Positions 17,933 through 29,600 are shown, counted from the stretch's first letter. The stretch is 64,000 nt of DNA from Adhaeribacter soli (GCF_008727925.1 NZ_VTWT01000014.1:94503-158502); one strand, 5' to 3'. The notes: generated by a model from the letters alone, not told the origin. A program made the numbers and translations.

Positions 17933-19435
17933 TTACCGCACAATGGTTACCGGCACCTTATAGGCAGCGGTTTCGCCGGTTACATAAGTAACTTTTAAAT
18001 GAATATGGTAAACGCCATCGGAAACGTCTTTCCCATCCCATTCTTTGTCTCTTTGCTTGCTTTCGAAAATACGGACGCCCCAACGGTTAAACACCTGCAA
18101 TTCGTAGGCAGTAGTAGCAGGCAGTTGCGGCCGGAAAGTATCGTTATGACCGTCGTTGTTCGGGGTGAAGATGTTGGGAATTTTTACTGCTACCGGAGCT
18201 GGTTCTTCTGCCACTACCACCCGCGCAAACACGGAATCGAGCGGGCAATTGGCGGCGGTTTTTACGGCAACTTTTACGTTGTAAATACCTTTAGCCCGGT
18301 AAGCATGTTTGGCTACCATCGTGCTTATCTGGTTTGGCGTGCCATCGCCAAAATTAAAATCACCGGTCAGGACTGCTCCCGGGCTTGCCGTTTGCAGGCG
18401 GAACGTAACGGTATCGCCAACTTTCGGGTTTTGAGGCGTAAAAGTGAGGCCAGCAGCTTTTTGCGTGGAGTCGCCATTTAAAATAATGATCTGGTCGGTA
18501 ACCTGGCGGCAGCCGCTGGTAGCGCGAAGGGTAAGTTTTATGCGGGTAAAATCCTGCGGGCTTGGCGTATAGGTGGTATTTAAAGCATTCGGGTTACTGA
18601 ATGTTCCCTTACCGCCACTCCATTCTACAACAACATTATTACCTCCGGCATTTGCGCCTGAAATAGCAATAGGACCCAGGTTTTTGCAAGCGAGCGTAAT
18701 ATCCGGTCCGGCATTAACCGTAGCCGTAGCTGCCGGCCAGGTATTGGTTAAGCAGACTGGGCTGGAAACTGTCCAACCGGTTACATTCGTGGTGCGGTTA
18801 TTCGGCCAGATGTTTGGTCCATTGGTAACGTTCGGGTTGTAGGTTCCGGTGGTTAAAGAATAACGGGCCAGGTTACCCGGCGCGCGCTCAAGCTTTTTCT
18901 TAAAAAGCGCATCGTTTACATTATCTACTTTCTGGCTGTTGTCATTACCTGCATCATAACCAATGCGGCCAATGGCATCTATTACCTGAAAAGGATCGGT
19001 CGGGGCCGGGTTGGAATTTCCGGTAGAAGTAAGCACCACAATGTCGTTGCCATTTACACCAAAGGTAAATGGCGCAAAATTATTTACACTGGCAGTATTG
19101 CGGCAATTAGTATTAACATATGAATCGTTGCCAACCAGAATGGTGGCACAGGGTTGTAAGATGCCGCTCAGATTAGAAGTAGTAGTAGGCCCAGCCGCTA
19201 ATGTAGCACCATTACCAAAAATCCTGAATTGGTACTTGCTTAAATCAACCGGGTTTGGCGTTGGGTTCCAGATTACTACACCTACACCCGATCCGCTGCT
19301 CCAATCCACGTATTTCACGATCATCAGGTTATCGGTCTGGGCTTGAACGGCCTGGTGCATACCGAAGAAACCTAAGACCACAAAAAGCACCCTCACCAGG
19401 CCCGTAAAAGGCGTAGTTAATTTACCAAAATTCAT
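17933..19435 (-). CDS. Secreted lamin-tail/PKD protein with T9SS type B sorting domain
   Basis: A 500-aa exported protein. A signal region (about residues 1-33, ending AVQAQ) precedes an N-terminal lamin-tail-like domain (MIVKYVDWSSGSGVGVVIWN, VDLSKYQFRIFGNG). A PKD-like domain follows (LTGDFNFGDGTPNQIS), then the CHU_C/type B sorting domain (IPNIFTPNNDGHNDTFRP ... LQVFNRWGVRIFESK ... YHIHLKVTY). Type B domains direct substrates through T9SS for attachment or release by the PorP/SprF-type route. No enzymatic motif is seen. A strong terminator follows, and there is no operon partner. Confidence 0.88.
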   Translation of the reverse strand: MNFGKLTTPFTGLVRVLFVVLGFFGMHQAVQAQTDNLMIVKYVDWSSGSGVGVVIWNPTPNPVDLSKYQFRIFGNGATLAAGPTTTSNLSGILQPCATILVGNDSYVNTNCRNTASVNNFAPFTFGVNGNDIVVLTSTGNSNPAPTDPFQVIDAIGRIGYDAGNDNSQKVDNVNDALFKKKLERAPGNLARYSLTTGTYNPNVTNGPNIWPNNRTTNVTGWTVSSPVCLTNTWPAATATVNAGPDITLACKNLGPIAISGANAGGNNVVVEWSGGKGTFSNPNALNTTYTPSPQDFTRIKLTLRATSGCRQVTDQIIILNGDSTQKAAGLTFTPQNPKVGDTVTFRLQTASPGAVLTGDFNFGDGTPNQISTMVAKHAYRAKGIYNVKVAVKTAANCPLDSVFARVVVAEEPAPVAVKIPNIFTPNNDGHNDTFRPQLPATTAYELQVFNRWGVRIFESKQRDKEWDGKDVSDGVYHIHLKVTYVTGETAAYKVPVTIVR

Positions 19436-19573
19436 AAAAGCTTTATTTATTGATTACTAAACTATTTAACAGATTAAAAATTACCGGAGTTTGGCTTGGT
19501 GTGAGTTTAGGCGCCGACTAAAGCCGGTTAAGAGCAGAAATTATTTCGGGCTACAAATATAACAAAAATGATC

Positions 19574-20335
19574 TCAAAATATGTTTATTCTATATGTTTT
19601 CATTTCGTTATCTAATTTTTTCGAGCCGGGGCACATCCGTTCGAGCAAAGCCCAGAACTTTGGTCCGTGATTTTTCTCCGTAATATGAGCCAGTTCGTGC
19701 AGGATCACGTAATCGCGAAGCTGTTCGGGCAGGCGCATTAAGTGCAGGTTCAGGTTAATGTTGTTGGTATGCGAACAACTTCCCCAGCGGGTACTTGCTT
19801 TTTTAATGGTAACTTTTCCGTAGCGAAGGTTAAATCTTTGGGCCCAGAACGCTACCCTTTCCGGCAGGAAAAATTTGGCCTCGCGGCGGTAGGTTTCTTC
19901 CAGTACATAGCGAATGGCATGCTGTATTTCCGGATCGGCAACTTGTTTGAATTCGGGATAACGCACTTCTACCAGGCCCGGCCGGAAAAAAGCTTTGGTT
20001 TCCGGCTTGGCGTGGGCTACCAGTTTCAGTTCGTGGGCAAAGGTGCGGTAAACAGTGGTTTCGGTAAAAATGGTTTGCCGGTTTTCCTGTTTCGCTATTT
20101 TCTGCTGGTGGTGCCGGATCCAGTCGGCTTTTTCGAGCACAAAGGCCTCGGCTTTATCGAAGCTGCCGCGCAAAGGCAAGGAAACCCGTACTCCTTTTTC
20201 GGGCCGGATGCTGATGCGCATGTATTTGGCTTTCGGGCTTTTTTCGAGCAACACCGCGCCAATGCCATCGATGTGCAACTGAACAGATCTTAAAGGAGGA
20301 GAAACAGGCACTGCAAAAACTATAATGAGCTGCAA
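19574..20335 (-). CDS. YgjP-like (M48/SprT-type) metallopeptidase, DUF45
   Basis: About 253 aa. The C-terminal domain carries the zinc motif HELAH (VILHELAHITEKNHGPKFW) with a following His, plus the family signature TRWGSCSHTNNINLNLHLMRLPEQ. The N-terminal half is the usual beta-rich part (AKYMRISIRPEKGVRVSLPL). This matches the DUF45/YgjP family of cytoplasmic putative metallopeptidases. The start is uncertain. No ATG precedes residue 39, and homologues include the segment QLHIDGIGAVLLEKSP, so TTG at 20335 or GTG at 20311 must be used. Confidence 0.85.
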   Translation of the reverse strand: MQLIIVFAVPVSPPLRSVQLHIDGIGAVLLEKSPKAKYMRISIRPEKGVRVSLPLRGSFDKAEAFVLEKADWIRHHQQKIAKQENRQTIFTETTVYRTFAHELKLVAHAKPETKAFFRPGLVEVRYPEFKQVADPEIQHAIRYVLEETYRREAKFFLPERVAFWAQRFNLRYGKVTIKKASTRWGSCSHTNNINLNLHLMRLPEQLRDYVILHELAHITEKNHGPKFWALLERMCPGSKKLDNEMKTYRINIF

Positions 20336-20483
20336 AGATAGGAATTACGCCTGGGTTTCCGCCTTCCTTAATTTTATTTTCCTGAAAACCAGCTCCAAAC
20401 AGTAGTTGCCTTAAAAATAGCTGGGACCTTCCTGTTTGGGTTTGAAATTTTATTTTATGACCGGTTCACCAGCACTTCTGAAA

Positions 20484-20518
20484 TAAAAAAAGCCGGTACT
20501 TAAAAAGCACCGGCCGTT
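20484..20518 (-). terminator. Rho-independent terminator of the YkvA-domain gene
   Basis: A6 run, then GCCGGTACT / AGCACCGGC stem (one mismatch) around TTAAAA. It lies 36 bp beyond the minus-strand stop at 20554. Confidence 0.75.
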
Positions 20519-20553
20519 ACGCTTAAAATCGGCAGATTTAAGAGCGAAGGTCT

Positions 20554-21306
20554 TTAGCGAACATTCCCGCCTGCGGTATAATCGTCGTGGTTTTTACTGG
20601 GAATCCGGGTGCTGTCGGTAGTGGAGGCGCGCACGTTCGGTTCGCCGGAACCGGAAGAGGCGGCCCGTTTGGTGGCATGTTCTTCAGTTGGGTGTTCTTC
20701 TATGGGGTTCTTCTTGGCTGGAATATGTTTTACTTCGTGCGGCTCCGGCGTCTGGCTTTCTTTTCCGGAAGCAGCCGCCCCCCCGGTGTGTTTTTTTGCG
20801 CTGGTATTCTTCGCTTCAATGGAATGACCTTTGGCATCGGGGCCGCCGGTAGCCAGGGCATTCCGGGAAATATTCTGCGACACGCTGCCGGCAGCTTCCC
20901 ATTCGGCAAACCTGTTCATTTCGCCTTTAATGCTGGTCATGAACCAGGCCAGCAAACTAACATCGTCGAGCAAGCCCAGCACCGGAATAAAATCGGGCAC
21001 AAAATCGATCGGAGTCAGAAAGTAAAGCAGCACCGCTACGCCCCCTACCAGGGTTGGGGTTGGGATACCGTGATAATCGCCGGTTACCGAGGCTCTGATC
21101 ATACGGGAAAGGATTTGCAGGTTTTCCCATACATCCTGAGCAATGGCACCGAAATCTTTCTTTTCGCTGGCTTTTTTGTAGGCGTCGTTCAGGAGCTGCT
21201 TAATGCGGAGGGGCTTCTTTATGTATTCCTCGGCCCGCTTTACAATTGCTTTAAATAAAGGGGAAGAAGCAATTGTTTTGCCCTGTTGGTTTGGTTGGCT
21301 TTCCAT
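20554..21306 (-). CDS. YkvA-family (DUF1232) membrane protein with disordered tail
   Basis: 250 aa. Residues about 80-140 form the DUF1232 domain: PTLVGGVAVLLYFLTPIDFV then PDFIPVLGLLDDVSLLAWFM, a hydrophobic hairpin with the conserved TPIDxxPDxIPxxGxLDD signature. The last ~110 residues are low-complexity and rich in Lys, Glu, Ser and Thr (HIPAKKNPIEEHPTEEHATK), with no fold evident. The family is widespread and its role unknown. Single-gene unit with its own terminator. Confidence 0.85.
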   Translation of the reverse strand: MESQPNQQGKTIASSPLFKAIVKRAEEYIKKPLRIKQLLNDAYKKASEKKDFGAIAQDVWENLQILSRMIRASVTGDYHGIPTPTLVGGVAVLLYFLTPIDFVPDFIPVLGLLDDVSLLAWFMTSIKGEMNRFAEWEAAGSVSQNISRNALATGGPDAKGHSIEAKNTSAKKHTGGAAASGKESQTPEPHEVKHIPAKKNPIEEHPTEEHATKRAASSGSGEPNVRASTTDSTRIPSKNHDDYTAGGNVR

Positions 21307-21516
21307 GGTTAATCGTTAATTAATAATTCAGGAGTTGAAGTTTGTCTGAACCAGTGCGGAAGAAGGCTTTTACAGCGGAAGAACAAGTGAAGAAAGTAGG
21401 TTTCCGGGAAAAAAGCATACCGTTTTGGCGTCATGACATATACTATTTCAGGCCCAAATTGTTTTACAAATGTAGCAGGACCTGGCACTTTTAAAACTAT
21501 ATATTTAACCTGAAAT
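21307..21516. other. Intergenic, short degenerate repeat only
   Basis: About 210 bp with no gene. Near 21330 it holds AATTCAGGAG...TTTGTCTGAACCAG, a fragment similar to the TTTGTCTGAACACGATT repeat at 32960. Otherwise featureless. Confidence 0.4.
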
Positions 21517-21560
21517 AAAAAAGTCCGGCCGGGTTGTTTAAAACCTGGCCGGACTTTTTT
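21517..21560 (-). terminator. Strong rho-independent terminator of the NlpC/P60 gene
   Basis: Long stem AAGTCCGGCC.GGGT / ACCTGGCCGGACTT around TGTTTAAA, with A- and T-runs on both sides. It is bidirectional and lies 27 bp past the stop at 21587. Confidence 0.9.
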
Positions 21561-21586
21561 CCGGAAAACACTATCGTTTTTTAAAT

Positions 21587-22207
21587 TTAATTTACGCGGC
21601 CGGCCGCATAGTAATTGCGCTGGTAATAAGGCTGCCGCAACGAGCTGATCATTACGCCGCCGTTGGTTGCCGAATGCACAAATTTGCCGTCTTTCAGGTA
21701 AATGCCTACGTGGTAAATCGGTTGCTTAGGCGAACGGCGGAAGAAAACCAGATCGCCGGTGCGCACGCTGTCTTTTTTAATGCGCTGTACATCCTGGAAC
21801 ATAGACCGGGAACTCCGGCTTAAGTTAATGCCGTAAACCTGCCGGTAAACCGCCGTTACGAAGCCCGAGCAATCCGTCCCCTTTTTCGAGCTTGAACCGC
21901 TACGGTATGGGGTTCCGATCCATTCGCTTACCGTTTCTAAAAGTTCTTTGTCTTCGGAATAGTCGAATTTAACGGCGAAGTTCTGGGAGTGATATTTATA
22001 GATTAAAGAATCTTTATAAGTAATGGGATGGGAAGTTTTGGCAAAAGGGTTGGCGGCATCATTTCCGTCGAGGGCAAACGGTACAAAAGAAGCGCTTTCG
22101 AATACCGGATTTTGAGTTTCTTCTGGGGCAGCTTCCGGTTTCACTTCATAGAAATAAGATAAGGCCAGGGCAACTGCAGCAAAAATGCACAAAATACTAT
22201 TTTTCAT
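21587..22207 (-). CDS. NlpC/P60-family peptidoglycan hydrolase (C40)
   Basis: A 206-aa exported cell-wall hydrolase. A hydrophobic N-terminus (MKNSILCIFAAVALALSYFY) acts as signal or anchor. The NlpC/P60 domain (~85-206) has the catalytic Cys in KKGTDCSGFVTAVYRQVYGI, the RTGDLVFFRR turn, and the catalytic His in HVGIYLKDGKFVHSA. It probably cleaves D-Glu-diaminopimelate stem-peptide bonds. Single-gene unit with terminator. Confidence 0.92.
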   Translation of the reverse strand: MKNSILCIFAAVALALSYFYEVKPEAAPEETQNPVFESASFVPFALDGNDAANPFAKTSHPITYKDSLIYKYHSQNFAVKFDYSEDKELLETVSEWIGTPYRSGSSSKKGTDCSGFVTAVYRQVYGINLSRSSRSMFQDVQRIKKDSVRTGDLVFFRRSPKQPIYHVGIYLKDGKFVHSATNGGVMISSLRQPYYQRNYYAAGRVN

Positions 22208-22506
22208 TCCTTGTTAAATTGGTAAAACATCCTGCCCGGGTCCTTATAACCTTGGGTAGCTTTTACTTATTTATTATTTTTCCGAGGTTTAAAACCTGCG
22301 AAAACAGCCCGGGAAAGCAATTTTTCAGAAAATTATTTCCCGGCGAATAAGTAAATTTAGGTACAAACTGCCAAAAGACCAAATATTTAGATATATCAAG
22401 ATGCTATATCCCAGGTAAAATTCTATTTATAAGGCTTTAATGCAAAACCAAACTTCATAATTTCAGTACAACTTAAAACAGGATTTAACCTATTTACCTT
22501 ACCCGA
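22208..22506. other. Divergent intergenic region
   Basis: About 300 bp between the divergent NlpC/P60 and HExxH genes. It is AT-rich, and both promoters are expected here. No clear TAnnTTTG with correct -33 spacing was found by eye, and no gene is seen. Confidence 0.4.
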
Positions 22507-22869
22507 ATGCGGCAGAAAATTGAAGCAGCCGGCGCCCGGATCGTCGAAAATTCCCTTTTAGCCCGGATCGCCCGCCTGGTGCTGAAAAGCCCGAACGTAG
22601 CCATGGTTTTTGGAAAGCAGATCCATTTAAGCGGCGTAAGTACGGAAACCTTTCTGGAGGATACCTATTGGGTAGAGCACGAACTTTGCCACATCGAACA
22701 ATACCGTTCGCACGGCACCCTGCGGTTTCTGGGTTTGTATCTGCTGGAGTCGTTCCGAAAAGGCTATTATGAAAATAGATTTGAAGTGGAGGCCCGAAGG
22801 CTGGGCCGCGAACGAGCGCTTGCCGCCGGTAAAGCCCCCCAAAGAGAGGAAACCGGAAAAAAGGTTTAA
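22507..22869 (+). CDS. Small HExxH (DUF4157-like) putative metallopeptidase
   Basis: A 120-aa soluble protein with the zincin motif in WVEHELCHIEQYRSHG (HELCH followed by EQ), like the DUF4157/eCIS-core peptidase family but reduced to a single minimal domain. Upstream, MVFGKQIHLSGVSTETFLED forms the beta hairpin typical of the fold. There is no signal peptide. A terminator follows immediately. Whether it is proteolytically active is unknown. Confidence 0.75.
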   Translation: MRQKIEAAGARIVENSLLARIARLVLKSPNVAMVFGKQIHLSGVSTETFLEDTYWVEHELCHIEQYRSHGTLRFLGLYLLESFRKGYYENRFEVEARRLGRERALAAGKAPQREETGKKV

Positions 22870-22883
22870 TTTGCTTCCCGGAT

Positions 22884-22909
22884 CCGGCAGGCAGTTTGCC
22901 GGTTTTTGT
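22884..22909 (+). terminator. Rho-independent terminator of the HExxH gene
   Basis: Stem CCGGCA / TGCCGG with loop GGCAGTT and a T5 tract, starting 14 bp after the stop codon at 22869. Confidence 0.75.
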
Positions 22910-22942
22910 TTTAATCTAAAGCCCTAATTTTTTTTAATTAAT

Positions 22943-23461
22943 ATGAAAAACGGCACCCCGTTGGTAAAGACCCCGGAAAGCTCCTACGTCATTAAGTTTC
23001 AGGACTGTGACCCTTTAGGCCACCTGAACAATGTGCGTTACCTGGATATTTTCCTGAATGCCCGCGAAGAGCACACCATGCAGCACTACGCCCTGAACCT
23101 GATGCAGTTACTTCAACAGCACCGCACCGCCTGGGTCGTTACCAATCACCAGATCGCCTACATCCGCCCGTCGAACCACGGCAAAACGGTGCATATCCAA
23201 ACCCGCATCATTCATTTCGATAATTCTACCATCGTTGTCGAAAGCGTGATGCTTAACGAAAGCCGCTCCAAATTAAAAGCAGTGCTCTGGACCACTTACC
23301 GCTATATCAGCACCGAAACCGGCCGCCCCACCGACCATTCCGACGACCTGATGGACCTGCTGGAGCAGTTAGACGACGATGCCATTTATTACGATCCGGA
23401 CGGCTTTCAGGAGCGGATCAAGCGCCTGAGCAAACAACTGAAAGAAACCCAGGAAGATTAA
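22943..23461 (+). CDS. Acyl-CoA thioesterase, hotdog (4HBT) family
   Basis: A 172-aa cytosolic hotdog-fold thioesterase. Signature FQDCDPLGHLNNVRYLDIFL near residue 22 matches the YbgC/FatA type (D-x-x-G-H-x-N-N). The central helix continues NAREEHTMQHY, followed by the beta strands AWVVTNHQIAYIRPSN and KTVHIQTRIIHFDNSTIVVE. It probably hydrolyses acyl-CoA or acyl-ACP. Not clearly in an operon. Confidence 0.88.
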   Translation: MKNGTPLVKTPESSYVIKFQDCDPLGHLNNVRYLDIFLNAREEHTMQHYALNLMQLLQQHRTAWVVTNHQIAYIRPSNHGKTVHIQTRIIHFDNSTIVVESVMLNESRSKLKAVLWTTYRYISTETGRPTDHSDDLMDLLEQLDDDAIYYDPDGFQERIKRLSKQLKETQED

Positions 23462-23597
23462 GGACAAGACATTGGTATCTGGATATTGGTATCTGGACAA
23501 AAACACGCATTATCTAATAATTCAGCTGACTACATGCTTTAATTTCCCTCCGAATTAAGCGGTTGCTCAGGCCTTGATACTTAATTTTGCTGAAAAA

Positions 23598-23633
23598 CAA
23601 AAAAGCCGCCCCACTTACCGGGACGGCTTTTTT
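23598..23633 (-). terminator. Rho-independent terminator of the SBBP-repeat gene
   Basis: Stem AAAAGCCGCCCC / GGGACGGCTTTT (one mismatch) with a short ACTTACC loop and T-run. It lies 20 bp past the stop at 23653. Confidence 0.85.
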
Positions 23634-23652
23634 ACGCTTAAACGATAACGTT

Positions 23653-26600
23653 TTATTCTACTATTACTTTTCTGGTAATTACCTGCTGGTCGGCTTTGAT
23701 CTGAAGCAGGTAAATTCCTTTAGCAGCTTTCAGTTCTATGTTTTCTGTGATGTTGCCGCTATTGGCTTTCACCTGCTTCTGCAGGATCGTTTTACCGGTC
23801 AGATCAGTAATGATCAATTCAGCAGAAGAAGCTTTCAGGCCGGAGAGCTGCAACTGGAACTTACCGTTGCTTGGGTTCGGATAGAGTTTTACTTCCATTC
23901 CTTTTGCTGTCTCGGGAACTCCGCTTATTCTGGCTCCTACGTGCAGTACAAAGCGGTTAGCTGTGCTTCCGCCTGCATGTGAGAAGGAGTAGATAGTAGC
24001 AGGCGTAAGCAGTTGCATGGTATTTAACTGCTTATCCTCTAATTGTAACTGAAACTGGTTTAAGAGCTGTTCAACTTTTAACTGATATGTACCGACTGTC
24101 CCTTCCACTACCAAAGGAATTAGTTGCGGAGTTGCTGAATAACCCAGGCCGTTGATGGAAAGCGGGGAAGTACCGGCTTGAGTAAATACCCTAACAGCTC
24201 CCATCGGCAAAGAAAAAGCATCAAAACTATTGTCCATACCAGCGGTTGCCCCTTGCTCTAAGTAAACGAATGCTTCATCCTGCTGCTGTCCCTTGGAAGC
24301 GGAAAGCTGCAGCAAGGGTCTGGTTTCAGTGCTTCTGTGGAAAGAAGGGTTCTGGTAAGAAGTAAGTCTTGCCGCATTGGTAAAACTGAAGGAAGCTACT
24401 GGAGCAGTGGTGCGCACAAAGAAAGCCTGCATGGCTGGAATTACGCCTCCGGTTAAAGATCCTACTCCATTCACGTAAGCAGCATAGGATCCGTTGTAAG
24501 CAGAAGAAGATCTAAAGGCATAAACCGCATCCATCATGCCGGAAGGAACAGTAATATTATCCCAGTCTATTGGAGCAGGATAAGGATTACCCAGTAAATG
24601 CCACCCTGATTCAGTTGTTGCTCCTCTGCCAAGACCTGTAACCGTTACTGTGCCGTTGTTCAGCGTACCGGTAAAGTCTACCGTTCTGGATGCAGCAATG
24701 TTTACTGAATAGCCTCTGCCAGGAGTTAAAGCCGAAGAAAGGGAAGCAGGAGATTCCCAGCCGAAGCCGAAGTCCTGGAACCTGGCACTGTCATTATTCA
24801 GTCTGCTTTGGTTGTAAGCTAACACGTTAGGGAAAGGGCGGACCGTCCCAGGCTTGACAGCCGTATTGTAGGCTGGGTTTACTACCGGAGTGAAACCTGC
24901 AGTAGCAAAGTCACTCACTGTAGTAGCAGTAACCGGAGAAGCGAAGTGCCGGTAACCTGCTCCTGCATTCAAAGCCGGGTTGATGTAGCGTTGCATTTTA
25001 GCCGTACCATTCACAACACCTCCATTATTCACTACCATAGCGGTACCTGTGGCATTGGAAAGCAAGGTAAAGGTGTTGCCGTTGGTAGCTAAGTTACCAT
25101 TTAAAGTAAGCACGCGCTGAACCGAAACAGGACCGGCTAAACTAGCGCCGGCTGAGCTGATGGTAAGATCATGGAAAGTGGAAGGGTTTGTTCCGCCGAT
25201 CACCTGCACTATCGAGCCCGAGAAAGTAGCAGAACCGCCCGTAGCTGTGAAGGTGCCGTTGTTGGTAAAGTCTTCTTTTACTTCCAAGGTTCCGCCGTTT
25301 ATCGTTAAGCTCGCTCCTGAAGCAATGGTCAGGTCTTTAGCAGTTGCCGTACCGGAAGAAATAACCGGGTAACGCGACAATCCTGCCGGAATGGTGACAT
25401 CGCTGGTGGCCGAAGGAACTGCATTCCCGCTCCAGTTAGAAGCCACGTTCCAATCTGTGGAAGTGGCGCCTGTCCAGGTGAAGCTGCATGGGTTTACCGT
25501 TACTGTGGTTTGGGTGCGGGAACTGGCACAGCCATTAGTCCAGACACCAACCCAGTAACTAGTTGTGGCATTTAAAACCGGAGTAGTAAAGGAAGTACCA
25601 GTATGGACATCCACGGAGCTGGCAGCGCTCGTAAACCAGCGGTAAATACTACCAGGTGCTCCGCCGGAAGCAGTAAGGGTAGCGGTTCCGGAGCAGTTTA
25701 CAGTGGCACTAGTTACCGTTGGCGCCGGCACCGTAGTAAAATTAACCGAGGCAGTAGCCTGGGAAGAGCAGCCGGTTGCGAGATCGGTTAAGGTAACAGT
25801 GTAGGTTGTATTGGCAGTTACATTCGTTACTCTTGGATTAGCTACGGTGGTACTACTCAGACCGGTGGCCGGAGACCAGGAATACGAGTATTGCGGGTTA
25901 AGGGCAACCGGGAAATCAAGGATCATATTGCCGTTGCAATTATTAGAAGCACCTGCAAAATCGACTTGTACCCGCATCCGCGTTACGATATTATAACCGG
26001 CAGGTACAATAAAATTATCATTTACGAAGGTATAAGGGGCTCCATAAACAGGAATCTGGCCGGAGAACATTTGTTCTGTAAAATCATCAAAGACACCATC
26101 CTGATCTAAGTCGATAAAAATTCTCAGATCCCCATAACTGTAATATGGTGAAGGTACTTCAACCGAAAAATCGAATGGCACCACCCGGTTTTCCGTTAAA
26201 ACTATTGGCGCAAGGGTTTGGGTATAATTATAATAACTCTGAGTAGCAGGCACCGGGTTTAACGTTTGTGAGTTTAAACCAAACTGAACGCTAAGCGGAG
26301 TATTTGTGACAGATGGCGCACAGTACGTAGCGGTTCCTGTGGCACCGGTATAAGCTGCCAGCCGAACGGGGGAACCAGGACAAATCGCGCCAGTATTAGC
26401 GGCTGCCGAGGCTCCTAATGCCTCCTTTATATTAAGATCCACGCCATTATTCGTTCCGGTGGTGGCCGGATTAGAAGCGACTACTCTTATTCTGTAACCG
26501 GTTCCGGCAGCGGCACTGGCCGGAATAGTTGCCTGAATGGTACCTGAGTTGGTTCCGGCAAGGGTTCCGATTGCTACCGGATTGGCAAAAGAACCTGAAG

Positions 26601-29600
26601 CATTACTGAGCTGCGCGGTAAAGGTATTCCCGGCAGCAAAAGCACCGGTGGTGGTGAAAGGTACAATAACCGCAGCTCCTGCACACATACTTAAAGGCGA
26701 GATACTGCCGGTTGCAATGGTAGGGGCAGGCGGAACACCCAGCATGCCGGTAAACATGCTAAAACCACCGGAACCCGGCAGAGTAATACTTCCCAGAGTC
26801 ATGGTTCCGAGATAATGTCCGGTTACGTAGGCATTTCCGGTTCCGTCCACGCCAATTCCTTCCGCAGTTGGCAAAGCAAAACCCGAACCACCACCATTCT
26901 GGGCCCAGATCACATTTCCGGATGAATTGTATTTTGCTACAAACACATCGTTCGCCTGAGCGGAAACCAAGGCAATGCCCCCGAAATCAGCTTCTCCCGA
27001 GAAGGCCCCTGTAAGGTAAAGGTTTCCGGATTGATCCAGTACAATTCCTTTGCTTTCCCGGCTTTTTGCTTCTCTTGCCCAGATTAAGCTTCCGCTTGAA
27101 TTATACTTAGTAATAAAAGTATTGCCGTCAGCGCTCAGGGTTGCGCTCTCAAAGGTAGCCGGCCCAACATACCTGCCTGTAATAAAAGAGCTACCGCTGT
27201 TATCTACCGTAATGGCTAAGCCGGCATCGCCGTTACCAGTATCAACCCCTCCCGCTTTACGCGCCCAAGCTATATTCCCAGATCCATCTATTTTTACCAG
27301 GAAAGCATCCTGATTACCACTACTGGTGAATGTTGTACTCCCAAAGGTTGCTGTGCCTTCAAAAGCACCCGTTATATAGCTGTTTCCGGTGCCATCCACT
27401 GCAATGGCCCGGCTTTCATCCCAACCAGATCCGCCAACTTTCCGGCTCCAGAGGATAGTGCCGGCTGCATTATATTTTACTATGAAAGCATCTCTGCTGC
27501 CGCTGCCTGTAAGGGTGGTGCCTGAAAAAGTTGCCGAGCCTTCTATCGAGCCGGTAGCCAATACGTTACCCGTGGCATCTACAGCTATGCTAAAACCTGC
27601 GTCATTTCCGGAACTGCCGCCGCCTCTTACCCAAAGGAAATTTCCGGCAGCATCTAATTTTGCTACAAAAACATCGAGGTTCCCGGTGCTTGTAAGCGTG
27701 GTTCCGCCAAAAGTGGCGCTGCCCTGGAATTGGCCCGTAATAAAGATATTTCCGCTTCCATCTATAGCAATACCCCGACCATTATCGCTACCGGAACCGC
27801 CAGCCTTTTGTGCCCACAGTACATTACCGGCAGCATCAAGTTTAAGTACTACTATATCTGTAGAACCACTACTGGTAAGGGAATAACTGCCAAAAGTGCC
27901 TGTGCTATTAAAATTTCCGGTCACATAACTGTTGCCTGCTCCATCGGTGGCGATACTATACCCTCTTATATCTGAACCGCCCGTGCTTCTTGTCCCCCAG
28001 GCCCAATCGGGAGTGCTGGTTGCCTGAACATACACCTTTACAGCAGCACTTGCCTGACAACTTCCGTTTGAAGCCGTTACGGTATAGGTTTTGGTGCCCG
28101 TGGATGATGGGGTAGCTGTAACACTTGTACCGGTTGCTTTATTTAAGTTCGGTCCTACCCAGGAATAAGTGGTACCTGGTTCCGGGGAAGGAACGGAGAG
28201 CGTAACAGTTCCTCCCTGCTTAAAACTTTGCGGCAAAGCGCTTGCTGTAACCGAGGGCGTTACCTGCGATGAAATAGTAAGATTATTCCCATTATCTGTA
28301 CCAACAACTGCAGGGGCATTGGCAACTACCCGAACCCGATAAGCAGTACCTGCAGGCAAACCGGCAGGAAGCGTAACCGGGATAGTGCCGGAAGAAGTAC
28401 CGCTCAGATAACCAATATAATAAGGGCTTGCAAATGAACCAAGTTCATCAGAAAGTTCTACTTCGAAAGCATTGCCACTATTAAAGGTTCCTGAAATTGT
28501 AAAAGGAACATTAAACGTTGCTTCCTGGCAGAATTGAGTTGGGCTTATGGTTCCGGTAGTAATGCCTGTTACAGCCGCAAGCTGTGCCACAAACAACTCC
28601 GTACCTCCGCTCTCGAGCGTAATATTACCAAAAGAAGCGCTGCCGGTAAAATAACCAGTAACATTAACCTTTCCTGCCCCATCTGCGGCAATCCCTGCGC
28701 CACGGTCGTCGTTAGCACTACCGGTCTTTACCGCCCAGAGCGCATTCCCCGTGGCGTCAAATTTCGCTACAAACGCATCGAAGCTCCCGCTACTGGTAAG
28801 CGTTGTACTGCCAAAAGTAGCATTCCCCTGAAATTGCCCGGTTACGTAACTGTTCCCGGAGCCATCGAAAGCTACCCCGTAACCCTGATCATAATTGGCT
28901 CCGCCGCTTTTCTGAGCCCAGAGTACATTACCAGCAGCATCGAACTTTACAATAAAAACATCATCGCTTCCGCTATTAGTAACGGTAGCACTTCCAAAAG
29001 TAGCATTAGCCGAAAAATTACCGGTTACATAACAATTTCCGGCTCCGTCTACAGCTACTGCCTGGGCATAGTCACTGCCAAAACCTCCTCCCTTCCGGAC
29101 CCAAATCACATTGCCCGACGGATCATATTTTACCAGGCACATATCGGTATTAAAGCTTCCGGTACCAGTAAGCGTGGTGCCGCTAAAAGTTGCGCTGCTA
29201 TAGAAAAAACCCGTCATATAGCAATTACCGGCGCCGTCTACGCCTATGCCGGTTCCATTATCCTCGCCGGTACCGCCCCCTTGCCGCGCCCATTGCAGGG
29301 TTCCGGCAGCGTCGTATTTCGCAATAAAAATATCATTGCTTCCCCGGCTGGTAAAAGAGGAACTGCCAAAGGTTGCATTGCCGGAAAAATAACCGGTTAT
29401 ATAGCTGTTTCCGGAACCATCCAACGCGATGGCCGTCCCATAATCCCATTCAGTACCGCCTCCCGTTTTTCGCACCCATAACAAATTGCCGTTAGCATCA
29501 TATTTCGCTACAAAAACATCTGAATTGCCGCTACTGGTAAGCGTGGTACTTCCAAAGGTTGCAGTGCCTGAGAAATAACCAATAACGTAGCTGTTTCCTG

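Noticed and set aside
28534..29481. Long plus-strand frames opposite the SBBP-repeat gene and other large genes
   Set aside because: Antisense shadows of repetitive coding sequence; no start signals, no family resemblance.
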